This document shows positions 15,175 through 24,112 of a stretch of DNA of 52,673 nucleotides, piece by piece. Every line of letters begins with the position of its first letter. Within the stretch, counting starts at the first letter, position 1. The DNA is from Thermoplasmata archaeon. Lineage in GTDB: Archaea > Thermoplasmatota > E2 > DHVEG-1. Location: positions 1 through 52,673 of the forward strand of contig JADBLO010000072.1 in assembly GCA_014894395.1 (NCBI GenBank). The letters are read 5' to 3'. Under the pieces are notes generated by a model, which was not told the DNA's origin, ran no database searches, and saw only the letters and a list, made by a program, of their open reading frames with translations. A program made the position numbers and the translations under genes.

Positions 15175-16380
15175 ATGTTAGAAAAAATAAAGCTTCAATA
15201 TCAGGCATATAAAATTTTACGAACAAAAAACATAACACTATTTCCAAAGAAATTCCTATTTTATTTGTTAATAAAGTCACAATATGAGAAGTTGAGCTTA
15301 CATGATGGGAAGTTTGTTATTTCTTCTGATTTACCACCATTTCCAAGTGGAGCATTTGACAGATTAATAGAAGCATTACATTCAACTAGAGAACAAGAGG
15401 TAATCCCAATTTATGCTTCATTTTCAATTACTAATAAATGCGTGTATAACTGCTGGCATTGTTATATTAACAGTTTAAAAGAAGAAGATATGCCTACTGA
15501 GGATGCCATAAAAATTTTATATAAGCTCCAAGAGTTAGGCACATCTGTTATCGCATTTACTGGTGGAGAACCACTTTTAAGAAAAGATATATGTGAGATT
15601 ATCTCCAAAATAGATGCTGATAAATCCTCAGTTGTTTTATTTACTACAGCTTATGGATTGACTAAAGAGAAGGCGGAGGATCTAAAACAAGCAGGTCTTT
15701 TTGGGGTTATTATAGGTTTAGAGCATACCAATAAAAAGATGCAAGATAAACTGAGAAATTACGATGACTCATATGAACGAGCATTAGAAGGTATAAAAAA
15801 CGCTAAAAATTCAGGGTTGTACGTTGGCATTTCTACGGTTGCTACAAAAGAAAGAATTAAAACAGGGGAGATCTGGGATTTTATCAAATTCGCTGGAAAA
15901 CAAGGAGCAGATGAAGTGCTTATTCTTGAGCCAATACCTGTTGGAAAAATTATAGATGAAGATGAGGTCATTCTAACAAATAAAGAGAGAAAGCAGCTGG
16001 CAAACATACAAAAAAAAGTAAATAAAAAGAAAAGATATCCGAGAGTACTTTCGTATCCCTATCGAGAAAGTAAACAGGTAATAGGCTGTTGTGGAGGTTA
16101 TCAATACATACACGTCACCGCAAGCGGCAACATCTGTCCTTGTTCTTTTACTCCTCTTTCATTTGGTAATGTAAAAAAAGAAGAATTGAGTGTTATCTGG
16201 AAACGGATGAATACCGTTTTCAATACGCCTGAGGCAGATTGTTTTATGGTAAAAAATTATAAATATATATCACAACACTTAGAAGATGGTTTTATAAATC
16301 CTGAAAAATCTGTTGAGTTATGTAGTAGCTGCAGAAATCATAATGTTCCTCTGTTCTATAAAAAATTAGGTGTAAAATAA
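15175..16380 (+). CDS. Radical SAM protein with SPASM-like C-terminus (paralog 2)
   Basis: A 401-residue protein colinear with its upstream neighbour: the same N-terminal domain (PPFPSGAFDRLIEAL matching PPYPSKAFDRFLEAG), cluster motif CVYNCWHC (C89, C93, C96), AFTGGEPLLRKDICEIISKI and C-terminal IGCCGGYQYIHVTASGNICP with SFTPLSFGN and LCSSCRNH. It clearly arose by tandem duplication and has diverged through most of its length, so the two may act on successive sites or form a heterodimer. It starts two bases after the first gene's stop, so they are co-translated. Followed 18 bases later by the CruF-like gene. Confidence 0.85.
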   Translation: MLEKIKLQYQAYKILRTKNITLFPKKFLFYLLIKSQYEKLSLHDGKFVISSDLPPFPSGAFDRLIEALHSTREQEVIPIYASFSITNKCVYNCWHCYINSLKEEDMPTEDAIKILYKLQELGTSVIAFTGGEPLLRKDICEIISKIDADKSSVVLFTTAYGLTKEKAEDLKQAGLFGVIIGLEHTNKKMQDKLRNYDDSYERALEGIKNAKNSGLYVGISTVATKERIKTGEIWDFIKFAGKQGADEVLILEPIPVGKIIDEDEVILTNKERKQLANIQKKVNKKKRYPRVLSYPYRESKQVIGCCGGYQYIHVTASGNICPCSFTPLSFGNVKKEELSVIWKRMNTVFNTPEADCFMVKNYKYISQHLEDGFINPEKSVELCSSCRNHNVPLFYKKLGVK

Positions 16381-16398
16381 GATGATACATGTGATTGA

Positions 16399-17271
16399 AT
16401 GCAAAAGATGAATTCTAACATAATAATGATAATTTTACTTGTTGTAATAGGAGTTTATTTTGTTCTAGGTAACATGCTCAACATTCCACGTTCAGAAACG
16501 TTCTTTATCATAGGGTGTATTCTCCTTTTTTTCGGTATTGTTTTCATTCATGGATGGAAAACATTGGGGCCTCGCGATTTACTCGTCTTTTTTTTGATTG
16601 CCTATAGCATACCTCTCCTCTATGAATATGCTAATGGATTGGGATTTGGTGGATTGGTGGGGTGTACGTGCATTTATAGTGATCTATTGGGGCCGAAATT
16701 CCTTGGTAAAGTCCCTTATGTCATACCACTTGTCTGGGCAATCTCTCTTTACTGTACTTTCACTATGACGAATATCATTTTCAACAGAATTAGGATAACT
16801 CATAAGTTCGAAGAGGTAGTCTCCCTACAATGGTTTTTTAAAATTGTTGGAATGGGGATTGTAGCAGGTTTGATCATGGCGTCCTGGGATTTGATTATTG
16901 ATCCAGTAATGGTTGCAATGGGTGCTTGGAGTTGGATAAATGGAGGATCATATTATGGTATCCCCATATGGAATTATGAAGGATGGATAGAAATCACTGC
17001 AGTAACCTTTGTGGTCTACAGCATTTATCTTCGTATACAAAAGAAAAGCCAAGTCTACATAGGGGGAGAGAAACGATCGAGTTACACCCTTTTGGTGGTC
17101 GTCCTCTACCTAACTGCATTAATTGTCTATGGGATTTATGCGGTGTATGAACAGGTGATGTATGTAATTCCATGGGCGGTGATGACGATGGGATCATTTG
17201 CTGTTATTGTAGTAATTCAGTTCTATCGATCGTATCCAAAAGTAGGAAAAGAGGTTTTTTCTGTTGAGTGA
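16399..17271 (+). CDS. CruF-like carotenoid biosynthesis membrane protein (COG2324)
   Basis: A 290-residue polytopic membrane protein with about seven hydrophobic segments. The family fingerprint is visible: YSDLLGPKFLGKVPYVIPLV, then ASWDLIIDPVMVAMGAWSWI and GGSYYGIPIWNYEGW, which match CruF-type carotenoid 1',2'-hydratases and bacterioruberin hydratases. It would add water to an isoprenoid end. It is the last gene of the operon with the two radical SAM enzymes. Its stop (17269-17271) touches the tRNA-Arg repeat, three bases from the tRNA end. No phytoene synthase or desaturase is near, so the isoprenoid may not be a carotenoid. Confidence 0.75.
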   Translation: MQKMNSNIIMIILLVVIGVYFVLGNMLNIPRSETFFIIGCILLFFGIVFIHGWKTLGPRDLLVFFLIAYSIPLLYEYANGLGFGGLVGCTCIYSDLLGPKFLGKVPYVIPLVWAISLYCTFTMTNIIFNRIRITHKFEEVVSLQWFFKIVGMGIVAGLIMASWDLIIDPVMVAMGAWSWINGGSYYGIPIWNYEGWIEITAVTFVVYSIYLRIQKKSQVYIGGEKRSSYTLLVVVLYLTALIVYGIYAVYEQVMYVIPWAVMTMGSFAVIVVIQFYRSYPKVGKEVFSVE

Positions 17272-17286
17272 AGCGGACCTGGCGGG
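17270..17286. repeat. tRNA-Arg 3' end used as att-like site (right)
   Basis: GAAGCGGACCTGGCGGG spans the last 13 bases of the tRNA-Arg gene and four flanking bases; repeated at 9493-9509. The intact tRNA is on the far side, which is the polarity expected for insertion at a tRNA 3' end. Confidence 0.72.
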
Positions 17287-17348
17287 ATTTGAACCCGCGA
17301 TCTGCAGCTTAGGAGACTGCCGCCCAATCCAGGCTAGGCTACAGGTCC
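17274..17348 (-). tRNA. tRNA-Arg (anticodon CCU)
   Basis: Read on the minus strand the gene folds as a cloverleaf: acceptor GGACCTG pairs with CAGGTCC, the anticodon arm GCAGT-CTCCTAA-GCTGC gives anticodon CCT for AGG codons, and the T arm holds GCGGG-TTCAAAT-CCCGC. The discriminator is G, and CCA is not encoded. A TATA-like TTATTAAT lies about 30 bases upstream on the minus strand (17372-17379). Confidence 0.95.
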
Positions 17349-17497
17349 AATGTTCGACATTATCAATTGGATTAATAAGAGTCTTTCTCTCAACGGAAGC
17401 TCGATACGCTCTTAGATTTTAGATGAAGAAAAATCATGGTGATTTTTTTGTAGATTTTTTATCTAAAAATTAAGAGGTTCTACCAGGGGACGATAAA

Positions 17498-19093
17498 TTA
17501 ATTATCCTCGACAATCTTCACCCTTGATAGAAAGATTTTGAAGTGTTGTATTGCGGTATCAGTGGAATGTTCTGCACAGGTGACATTGACTGAAATTTGT
17601 GGAACAGCTTTTAGGAGCCCAAACCCCACGCCGAATAGTGGAACGACTACGTCTGCTTTTGTTCCAGCAGGGATCGTGTCAGGGAATGCATACGTTCCTT
17701 GATGGATGAAAAATCCTCCGGTGATGACAAGTTCTCCGGTCACCCCGGTTGCATTCGCATTTCCTGAGTTCTCAATCTCAATTGTTAATTTATTTCCACC
17801 AGATATCTTCGTAATGGTAAGATCAGGCTCTGATACCGTTACTTCGCCGTAGCAATAGATACCGCCCCAGAAAGAATCAGAATCACTTTCTGCCGAACCG
17901 AGAACAAGCAAGCCATCTGCCATTGATAACGTTCCATACACATAATTCGTCGAGTCGTTATTGATAAAATGCGCTGATACGAGATCACCGGTGAAAATAT
18001 CAAAACAACAAATGCGAGCACGACGATTCTGTCCAACACCGGTGTCTTCAACAATGAACAATCGATTCTGTGCGATCGTGGGTTTCGCGTTGTACTCTCC
18101 ATTATTCTCTGATGAATAGTTCCAATATTCGTCTCCAGTCTCTATGTCGATACAATGGATCATCCCAGGGATTGAAGCAAGCGGATTGAGAGCACCAACG
18201 AATAATCTGCCAGACCCGATTACGATAGAGGATGCTACCAAGAAACCTTCTTTTAGGGGAAATTCCCACTGGGTTGTCCCATTGTGTACACAGTAGACGG
18301 AATCATCGGATGCACCAAATATGTTGTTGTTCACGACAACCGGATGTCCTGTCGTTATCTGTTCATCTGACTGCCAGATCACATCCCCGGTAAGAGCATC
18401 AAAACAGGTTAAGAGGTTCCCAACACCAGCAGCATATACCTTGCCATCAACGACCGCTGGAGAAATATCTTTTGCGTTTTTTGTACTATTATACCAGGCT
18501 ACCGATCCATTTTCTGTATATAAGCAATAGAGTTTGCTTTTATTGGTTGCCGGATACTCATTTGTACAACTGATGTATATTCTCTCCCCATAGATCACTG
18601 GAGAGCTCTGTATCATAATATCAGTATCTAATAAATGGTTCCAAATTTGCTGTCCTGTTGATGCGTTTATGCACAGGAATCTTCCATTCAAAGATGCAAC
18701 ATATACTTTTCCATTATGCACTGCAGGAGATGAGAATAATTGATCATTTATGGTGTAGTTCCATACGTATGAGCCATTATAGAGATCTAAACAATGAATA
18801 TGACCTTCCCACCAGTTACATGTTGTTATGTATGCTTTTCCATCGACAAGAGACGGCGAGGATTCGATAAAACCATCGACCGTATGATTCCATATCGTAT
18901 GACTGATATCAGGTGTAGGTGCGCTGGTATTTCCCGTTCGTGCTTCATCGTGATAAAACATGGGCCACCAATCGACTTCTACAGAATTGTGATTGGTCTT
19001 TGAATTACTCTGTATTATAGCAGGATTGTACAGAGCCAATGCTGGCGAAGTCACTAGTATTTGAATCATGATGAGTACAAGTATTTTCTTCAT
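17498..19093 (-). CDS. Secreted PQQ-like beta-propeller protein
   Basis: A 531-residue exported protein. It starts with a signal peptide (KKILVLIMIQILVTSPALA). About seven repeats of the PQQ-enzyme propeller type follow, each with a pattern such as VYVASLNGRFLCINASTGQQ and IWNHLLD. The last 110 residues form a beta-sandwich with LTIEIENSGNANATGVTGEL, a CARDB/COG1361-like domain. No membrane anchor is seen. It is a likely cell-surface or extracellular binding protein rather than a dehydrogenase, since propeller repeats alone do not give catalytic function. Monocistronic. Confidence 0.8.
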   Translation of the reverse strand: MKKILVLIMIQILVTSPALALYNPAIIQSNSKTNHNSVEVDWWPMFYHDEARTGNTSAPTPDISHTIWNHTVDGFIESSPSLVDGKAYITTCNWWEGHIHCLDLYNGSYVWNYTINDQLFSSPAVHNGKVYVASLNGRFLCINASTGQQIWNHLLDTDIMIQSSPVIYGERIYISCTNEYPATNKSKLYCLYTENGSVAWYNSTKNAKDISPAVVDGKVYAAGVGNLLTCFDALTGDVIWQSDEQITTGHPVVVNNNIFGASDDSVYCVHNGTTQWEFPLKEGFLVASSIVIGSGRLFVGALNPLASIPGMIHCIDIETGDEYWNYSSENNGEYNAKPTIAQNRLFIVEDTGVGQNRRARICCFDIFTGDLVSAHFINNDSTNYVYGTLSMADGLLVLGSAESDSDSFWGGIYCYGEVTVSEPDLTITKISGGNKLTIEIENSGNANATGVTGELVITGGFFIHQGTYAFPDTIPAGTKADVVVPLFGVGFGLLKAVPQISVNVTCAEHSTDTAIQHFKIFLSRVKIVEDN

Positions 19094-19282
19094 AGGATCC
19101 CTACATCGTTGAATTTACTAAGCTTATAATAATCTTTAGTGTATATAAAATTATTGAGTTATATATTATAAAGAGTTACAGAAGTGTTCACAGAAATTTT
19201 TTTAAAAAAAAATTCTTTTTCCCCTTCGCTCAACAGGAAGAGAAGTAGTTTTGGGTGATTCTTAAAAGTTGACTCCCTTTTT

Positions 19283-20014
19283 TTAGAGCGGCTTGTAGTT
19301 GATGGAAAAATGAGCAGACGATCCATCCGTCTCTTTTATCTGCGGCTTCTGCAGTTCCTGTAACCGGATGGTCTCAAAAGGAATCTGTTTCTCTTGCAAG
19401 AGCGCGGAAATCCCTGGCACGTGCCCGTCCCCGACACAGGCGATTATCTTCTGATGTTTCTCATGCAATGCGACAAGCTTGAGCACCATAAATTCGTTTC
19501 GTTCATCGATCAACGTGCGTTTGATCGTGGGGAATTTCTTGCCGATCTCCTGGATGTAAGAATCGAAGTTCTGTTGGTAGTTTTTCAGTTCCTGTTCGAC
19601 CCGTTTCTTGGAAACAAAGAACCCGGCAAAACCTGAGAACAGAAGTTTGAATTTTTCAGAAAACGGCATCGTGTTCCACATGCGGATGAAGAGGTGTTGT
19701 GCGTTTGTATCAATGAACGCAACCGGCAGCTGATGTGATTGCGCATAGTGTATCGCGGTCAGCATCTCGTCTCCGGCGTTCACGCCGTACTCCTCTGCCA
19801 TGCTCTCCTGGAATTGCGCGAGCATCTTATAGACGATCGGAAGGTTCTTTTTTGCGGCATGATAGGCGGTAGGATCGGTGTTCCGCAGCATGATTGCCTG
19901 GTATCGTTGCGGGTCGAGTTCGACGCCGATGATCTCCGGTTCTTTTTCCTCAAAGATGTTCAGTAGTGCTGCGGAAAGGTCGAAGACGTGCCCGGTGCCG
20001 ATGAGGGTGATCAT
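19283..20014 (-). CDS. TraB family protein
   Basis: About 243 residues from ATG 20014. The longer frame up to 20101 begins with TTG and adds unlike sequence, while MITLIGTGHVFDLSAALLNI from 20014 is the family start with its conserved GTGH. The next blocks EIIGVELDPQRYQAIM and VALHEKHQKIIACVGDGHVP match the TraB/PrgY/GumN family. The family's biochemical role is unsettled; bacterial PrgY limits a peptide pheromone, and the GTGH and GDGH signature suggests a metalloprotease-like fold. The gene stands alone. Confidence 0.85.
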   Translation of the reverse strand: MITLIGTGHVFDLSAALLNIFEEKEPEIIGVELDPQRYQAIMLRNTDPTAYHAAKKNLPIVYKMLAQFQESMAEEYGVNAGDEMLTAIHYAQSHQLPVAFIDTNAQHLFIRMWNTMPFSEKFKLLFSGFAGFFVSKKRVEQELKNYQQNFDSYIQEIGKKFPTIKRTLIDERNEFMVLKLVALHEKHQKIIACVGDGHVPGISALLQEKQIPFETIRLQELQKPQIKETDGSSAHFSINYKPL

Positions 20015-20112
20015 GGGTTGCGGCAAATACGATGGTATTTGATTAAGGTATCCGTTCGTACAACCCCAGTATTCGACAATCGTCGATATAACAATCGACA
20101 ATATTAAATACT

Positions 20113-20220
20113 ATGAAAGACATAATAATACGCATGTGTAACGTCATCGACGATTATCGGGAAGATGAATTATCCGATGTATGGATAAAAATCGAAAGAA
20201 GGAAAATGCTTTATTCATAA
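20113..20220 (+). CDS. Possible 35-aa peptide (doubtful)
   Basis: A short open frame, ATG to TAA, with a soluble charged product (DDYREDELSDVWIKIERRKM). It follows an AT-rich stretch. There is no homology evidence and no clear ribosome site; small size makes chance occurrence possible. Confidence 0.2.
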   Translation: MKDIIIRMCNVIDDYREDELSDVWIKIERRKMLYS

Positions 20221-20288
20221 TTTCCCCCCTTTTCCTCTCTTTCACCCTTTATTTTTTTTAGTTATTTCTCCGAGAGAAAACCAGATCG

Positions 20289-21707
20289 CTAGTACCGATA
20301 ATGCTCAGACTTGTACGGGCCGTTCACCTTGACACCGATATAATCAGCCTGCTCTTTAGATAGTTTCGTCAACCGGACGCCAAGCTTCCCCAGATGCAAC
20401 CGCGCGACCTCTTCATCAAGGATCTTCGGCAGCATGTACACCCCGATCTTGTGCTTTTCTTTCCACAATGCGATCTGCGCAAGCACCTGATTTGTAAACG
20501 AATTGCTCATCACGAAACTCGGATGCCCCATCGCACACCCCAGGTTCACCAACCGTCCCTCCGCGAGCACAAAAATCTCATGACCATCAGGGAACACATA
20601 CTTGTCCACCTGCGGTTTGATATTCACTTTTTTCACACCTTTCATCGCATCCAGCTTCCCGACCTCAATCTCATGATCGAAATGACCGATGTTGCACACG
20701 ATCGCCTGATCCTTCATTTTTTTCATATGATCAGTCGTGATAACATCTTTGCACCCGGTCGCAGTCACATAGATATTCCCTTCAGCGAGACTGTCCTCCA
20801 CGGTCTTGACCTCGTAGCCTTCCATGACCGCCTGAAGAGCACAGATAGGGTCAATTTCGTTGACAATCACCCGAGCACCAAACCCACGCATCGACTGACA
20901 ACAGCCTTTGCCGACATCCCCGTACCCGCAGACCACCACGGTCTTGCCTGCGATCATCACATCGGTCGCCCGTTTGATCCCATCAGCAAGGCTCTCCCGG
21001 CACCCGTAATGGTTATCGAACTTTGATTTTGTCACGGAATCATTCACGTTAAACGCGGGGAACAACAACGTTTTTGCCTCCAGCATCTGATACAACCGAT
21101 GCACCCCGGTCGTCGTTTCCTCAGACACCCCTTTGATGTCCTTGACAAGACACGACCAGTACGTCGGATTCTTCGCATAGATTTGTTTCAGAAGCTTCAT
21201 CAGCTCCGTAAAATCCTTGCCTTCCTTCGAATAATCCTTCTTCAAAAGCGACGGGTTCTGCTCCACCTCAAAACCTTTGTGCACCATGAGGGTCGCATCA
21301 CCACCATCATCCACAATCAACTGTGGTCCTTTCCCATTGCCAAAATCCAACGCCTTCTGCGTACACCACCAGTACTCTGCAAGGTTCTCCCCTTTCCACG
21401 CGAACACCGGGACACCGGTCTTGGCAATCGCAGCAGCAGCATGATCCTGCGTCGAGAAGATATTACAGCTTGCCCACCTGACCTGCGCGCCCAGCTCTCG
21501 TAACGTCTCAATGAGCACCGCGGTCTGAATCGTCATATGCAGGCTGCCGGAGATCCGCGCGCCCTTCAACGGTTTACTCGCACCGTATTTCTCCCGCACC
21601 GCCATTAGCCCGGGCATCTCTTTTTCCGCGATCTCGATTTCCTTTCTGCCAAACCCAGCAAGGGTGATATCTTTGACTGCATAGTCGTTTTTTTGCGATG
21701 CTTTCAT
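20289..21707 (-). CDS. ahcY: Adenosylhomocysteinase (SAH hydrolase)
   Basis: About 472 residues; it splits S-adenosylhomocysteine to adenosine and homocysteine with bound NAD and keeps methylation going. The Rossmann site is [20 protein letters not shown], and substrate-region motifs [13 protein letters not shown] and [20 protein letters not shown] are present. The C-terminus KSEHYRY is the bacterial/eukaryotic type that reaches into the neighbouring subunit, and the extra segment [20 protein letters not shown] with the following insertion also marks that longer type, not the shorter archaeal one. Start at 21707 was chosen for GGAG 8 bases ahead; ATG 21722 is in frame. It is third in an operon with acdB and paaK. 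Confidence 0.93.
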   Translation of the reverse strand: MKASQKNDYAVKDITLAGFGRKEIEIAEKEMPGLMAVREKYGASKPLKGARISGSLHMTIQTAVLIETLRELGAQVRWASCNIFSTQDHAAAAIAKTGVPVFAWKGENLAEYWWCTQKALDFGNGKGPQLIVDDGGDATLMVHKGFEVEQNPSLLKKDYSKEGKDFTELMKLLKQIYAKNPTYWSCLVKDIKGVSEETTTGVHRLYQMLEAKTLLFPAFNVNDSVTKSKFDNHYGCRESLADGIKRATDVMIAGKTVVVCGYGDVGKGCCQSMRGFGARVIVNEIDPICALQAVMEGYEVKTVEDSLAEGNIYVTATGCKDVITTDHMKKMKDQAIVCNIGHFDHEIEVGKLDAMKGVKKVNIKPQVDKYVFPDGHEIFVLAEGRLVNLGCAMGHPSFVMSNSFTNQVLAQIALWKEKHKIGVYMLPKILDEEVARLHLGKLGVRLTKLSKEQADYIGVKVNGPYKSEHYRY

Positions 21708-21724
21708 GACACCATACTCCATTC

Positions 21725-22390
21725 TTATTTTTCTTTCAGGATGAGTTTCGCATCCACAACACAGATGCGTTTCTCATACACAAACACAGGATTCAAATCC
21801 ATCTGGTCAACCTGATCAATAAGCTCCTCGCCCAGTTTTGAGACCTTCAACACCAGGTCAATGACGAGTTGTTTGTTTGCTTTCATCCCGCGGAACCCTT
21901 CCAAGAGTTTCTTGCCAGCCAGTTCCTCGACCATCTGAGCTGCATCGTAGGAATCGATAGGAACAACACGGAACGAAACATCCTTGTACAGCTCGGTGAA
22001 GATACCACCGATCCCGCACATGATGGACAGGCCGAACGTCGGGTCCTGGACCAGACCAACGATGATCTCCACGCCTTTCTCCTCCATCTGATCGACGAGG
22101 ATGTTTTCTGAAGGGAATTTTTTCCGAAACGCTCTGAAGGTTTTCTTCAGCTCGTCAGTATTCTGAATGTTTAATACCACGCCGCCGACATCGGTCTTAT
22201 GCAGGATAGCAGGTGAGCAGACCTTGAGCGCGACAGGAAACCGCAGCGTGAGTTTTTCCAGATCTTTTTCTGTCCGAACCACCTGATATTTTGTGGTAGG
22301 AATCCCATACGCACGCAGCAGGTCCTTGACCTCATTTTCCGCAAGCGCACCAATCCTGCCGTCAAGGAGTTTTTTTACTGCCTTGTTCAT
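21725..22390 (-). CDS. acdB: ADP-forming acyl-CoA synthetase, beta (ATP-grasp) subunit
   Basis: A 221-residue ATP-grasp protein. The sequence opens with [20 protein letters not shown] and has [20 protein letters not shown], both typical of the beta subunit of archaeal ADP-forming acetyl-CoA synthetases. These enzymes conserve energy by making ATP from acyl-CoA and ADP with an alpha subunit. No alpha gene is in the window, so it must be elsewhere or this is a solo version. It lies two bases after paaK and 17 bases before the chosen start of ahcY; the trio suggests arylacetyl-CoA breakdown with energy recovery. Confidence 0.88.
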   Translation of the reverse strand: MNKAVKKLLDGRIGALAENEVKDLLRAYGIPTTKYQVVRTEKDLEKLTLRFPVALKVCSPAILHKTDVGGVVLNIQNTDELKKTFRAFRKKFPSENILVDQMEEKGVEIIVGLVQDPTFGLSIMCGIGGIFTELYKDVSFRVVPIDSYDAAQMVEELAGKKLLEGFRGMKANKQLVIDLVLKVSKLGEELIDQVDQMDLNPVFVYEKRICVVDAKLILKEK

Positions 22391-22392
22391 GA

Positions 22393-23694
22393 TTAGTCCT
22401 TCTTCCGGTTATCGATAACTCGTTTTGCCTTTAAACCTGTTTCGAGGATCGAATTCGGCGGCAGCACATCAACACGCGGAGTGAACACGATCACGGATTG
22501 GATGTCCCCTTTGAGCTTCAGCGCTAACTGTTCGGTATCAACCTGGCTGAGCCGCTGCTTGGTCTCCACCTCGACCGTCAACATGTCAATGTCATTCTCC
22601 GTGGACAGCACCATCCGCCAGTTCCCCCCGACCAACGGGTTGTTCATTAATACCGACTCGATCTGACCAGGATAGATGTTTGTCCCCCGGATAATCACCA
22701 TGTCATCAGACCGTCCCTTGATCATCGAATGCCGCACATGAGTCCGGCCACAGGAACAAACCACCTGATCATAGAGTTTCGCGATATCCCGTGTACGATA
22801 CCGCAGTAGCGGCATGCCTTCCTTTGAAATCGTCGTCAGCACAATCTCACCTTCCTCCTCCACGTCAACCGGTTCTAGCGTGATCGGATCAACGCATTCG
22901 ACAAGGAAATGATCCTCCCAGAGATGCAGACCATCATGCTGGTCACAGTCCGTGGACACACCAGGGCCGCACATCTCGGTCAACCCGTAAATATCATGCA
23001 CATCCATGTCCCAGGTTTCCATGATTCGCTTCTTCAACCCAGGCGTGAACATCTCCGCGCCGAACAACCCGTTCCTCACCTTCAGACGCTTCGGATCAAG
23101 ACCCATCTCCAAGGCAACCTGACCAAGGCGCATCGCATACGATGCGACCCCGGAGATAAAGGTCGTCCCATAATACTCCATGAGCTTGATCTGCCTCTCT
23201 GATTGTCCTTGACCGGAGGGAATCACTAGCGCACCGATTTTCTGTGCACCGTAATGAAACCCGAACGCACCCGTGAACGTCCCGTACGGGATCGGGTTCT
23301 GAAAAATATCTTTTTTCGTCAGACCAGACATGGACAGACATCGCGCCATCACCTCAGACCAGACCTCAAGGTCACTGCGAGTGTAACACGCGGTCACCGG
23401 CACACCGGTCGTCCCTGAGGACGCATGAAGCTCCACGCAGTTCTCCAAAGACGTTGTCATCATCCCGAACGGCGCGTTCTTCCGCAAATCATCCTTGGTC
23501 GTAAACGGCAGTTTCCTGATATCGGCAAGGGTTTTGATATCCTCAGGTTTCACTCGGAGCTCCTTGAATTTCTTCTTATAATGCGGCACGGTCTCGTACA
23601 CGAGATGCACGGTGTTCTGTAACCGCTTCAGCTGCAGCTCCTGAAGTTTCTTCCGCGACATTGCTTCCATTTTCGTGTTGAAAAGATGATCCAT
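22393..23694 (-). CDS. paaK: Phenylacetate-CoA ligase
   Basis: About 433 residues from ATG 23694, preceded by GGAG; an ATG eight codons upstream also exists. It is an AMP-forming aryl-CoA ligase: LHASSGTTGVPVTACYTRSD is the phosphate-binding loop, DIYGLTEMCGPGVSTDC the adenylate-binding motif and YRTRDIAKL the hinge-region motif. The C-terminal domain with ILETGLKAKRVI ends the protein. It activates phenylacetate or similar aryl acids with CoA. As first gene of the operon with acdB and ahcY it suggests amino-acid (aromatic) fermentation, as in peptide-degrading archaea. Confidence 0.9.
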   Translation of the reverse strand: MDHLFNTKMEAMSRKKLQELQLKRLQNTVHLVYETVPHYKKKFKELRVKPEDIKTLADIRKLPFTTKDDLRKNAPFGMMTTSLENCVELHASSGTTGVPVTACYTRSDLEVWSEVMARCLSMSGLTKKDIFQNPIPYGTFTGAFGFHYGAQKIGALVIPSGQGQSERQIKLMEYYGTTFISGVASYAMRLGQVALEMGLDPKRLKVRNGLFGAEMFTPGLKKRIMETWDMDVHDIYGLTEMCGPGVSTDCDQHDGLHLWEDHFLVECVDPITLEPVDVEEEGEIVLTTISKEGMPLLRYRTRDIAKLYDQVVCSCGRTHVRHSMIKGRSDDMVIIRGTNIYPGQIESVLMNNPLVGGNWRMVLSTENDIDMLTVEVETKQRLSQVDTEQLALKLKGDIQSVIVFTPRVDVLPPNSILETGLKAKRVIDNRKKD

Positions 23695-23830
23695 AGCACT
23701 CCCACGCCCCCAATACACTGATTATTTATTAAGGTTGATGACCCGAATGCGAAAAGGAACAGTGAAAGAGGTAAAACAAAGGTTATTAAGGGAGAACTTT
23801 GTTATAAAATTGTACAAATGGGGGAAAGGC

Positions 23831-23962
23831 ATGGAAACATATCCATTGTTAAGGAAAGGGTTGGCAGTTGGAATCATTCTCTTGTTCGTTACGACAGGTA
23901 TCATTCCATCTCCTGCTCAAGATATGGAGAAATCGTCTCTACCATCTTCAAAAGGCAATTAG
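23831..23962 (+). pseudogene. Leader fragment of a secreted protein
   Basis: ATG 23831 with GGGGAAAGG upstream starts a signal peptide (PLLRKGLAVGIILLFVTTGI) followed by IPSPAQDMEKSSLPSSKGN and a stop after 43 residues. The pattern is a standard N-terminus of large secreted proteins in such archaea, so the gene was probably truncated here. No mature domain follows in any plus frame before 24113. Confidence 0.45.
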
Positions 23963-24077
23963 TTGTACATTGATGGAATCAAGAATCGATACAAAGAGAT
24001 GATAAAGAAGCTAAATAACCCTCTTTTTCAAACGATTACTCTCCTAGTATTCCCTCCCGAGGACCAAACCCAAGAAA

Positions 24078-24087
24078 CTATTTAAAG
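24078..24087 (+). promoter_or_regulatory. TATA box, leaderless promoter for transglutaminase-like gene
   Basis: CTATTTAAAG is centred about 30 bases before ATG 24113, so the mRNA likely begins at or near the start codon. No ribosome site precedes the ATG. Confidence 0.5.
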
Positions 24088-24112
24088 CCACTTTCCTTCA
24101 AATCGAACACCT

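Noticed and set aside
17498-19093. PQQ-dependent alcohol dehydrogenase
   Set aside because: Only propeller repeats and a CARDB-like tail are present; the catalytic calcium/PQQ site residues and heme domain were not seen.
20394-21026. Long open frame (210 codons) opposite ahcY
   Set aside because: Histidine- and arginine-rich product opposite a clearly real SAH hydrolase; a shadow of GC-biased coding DNA.
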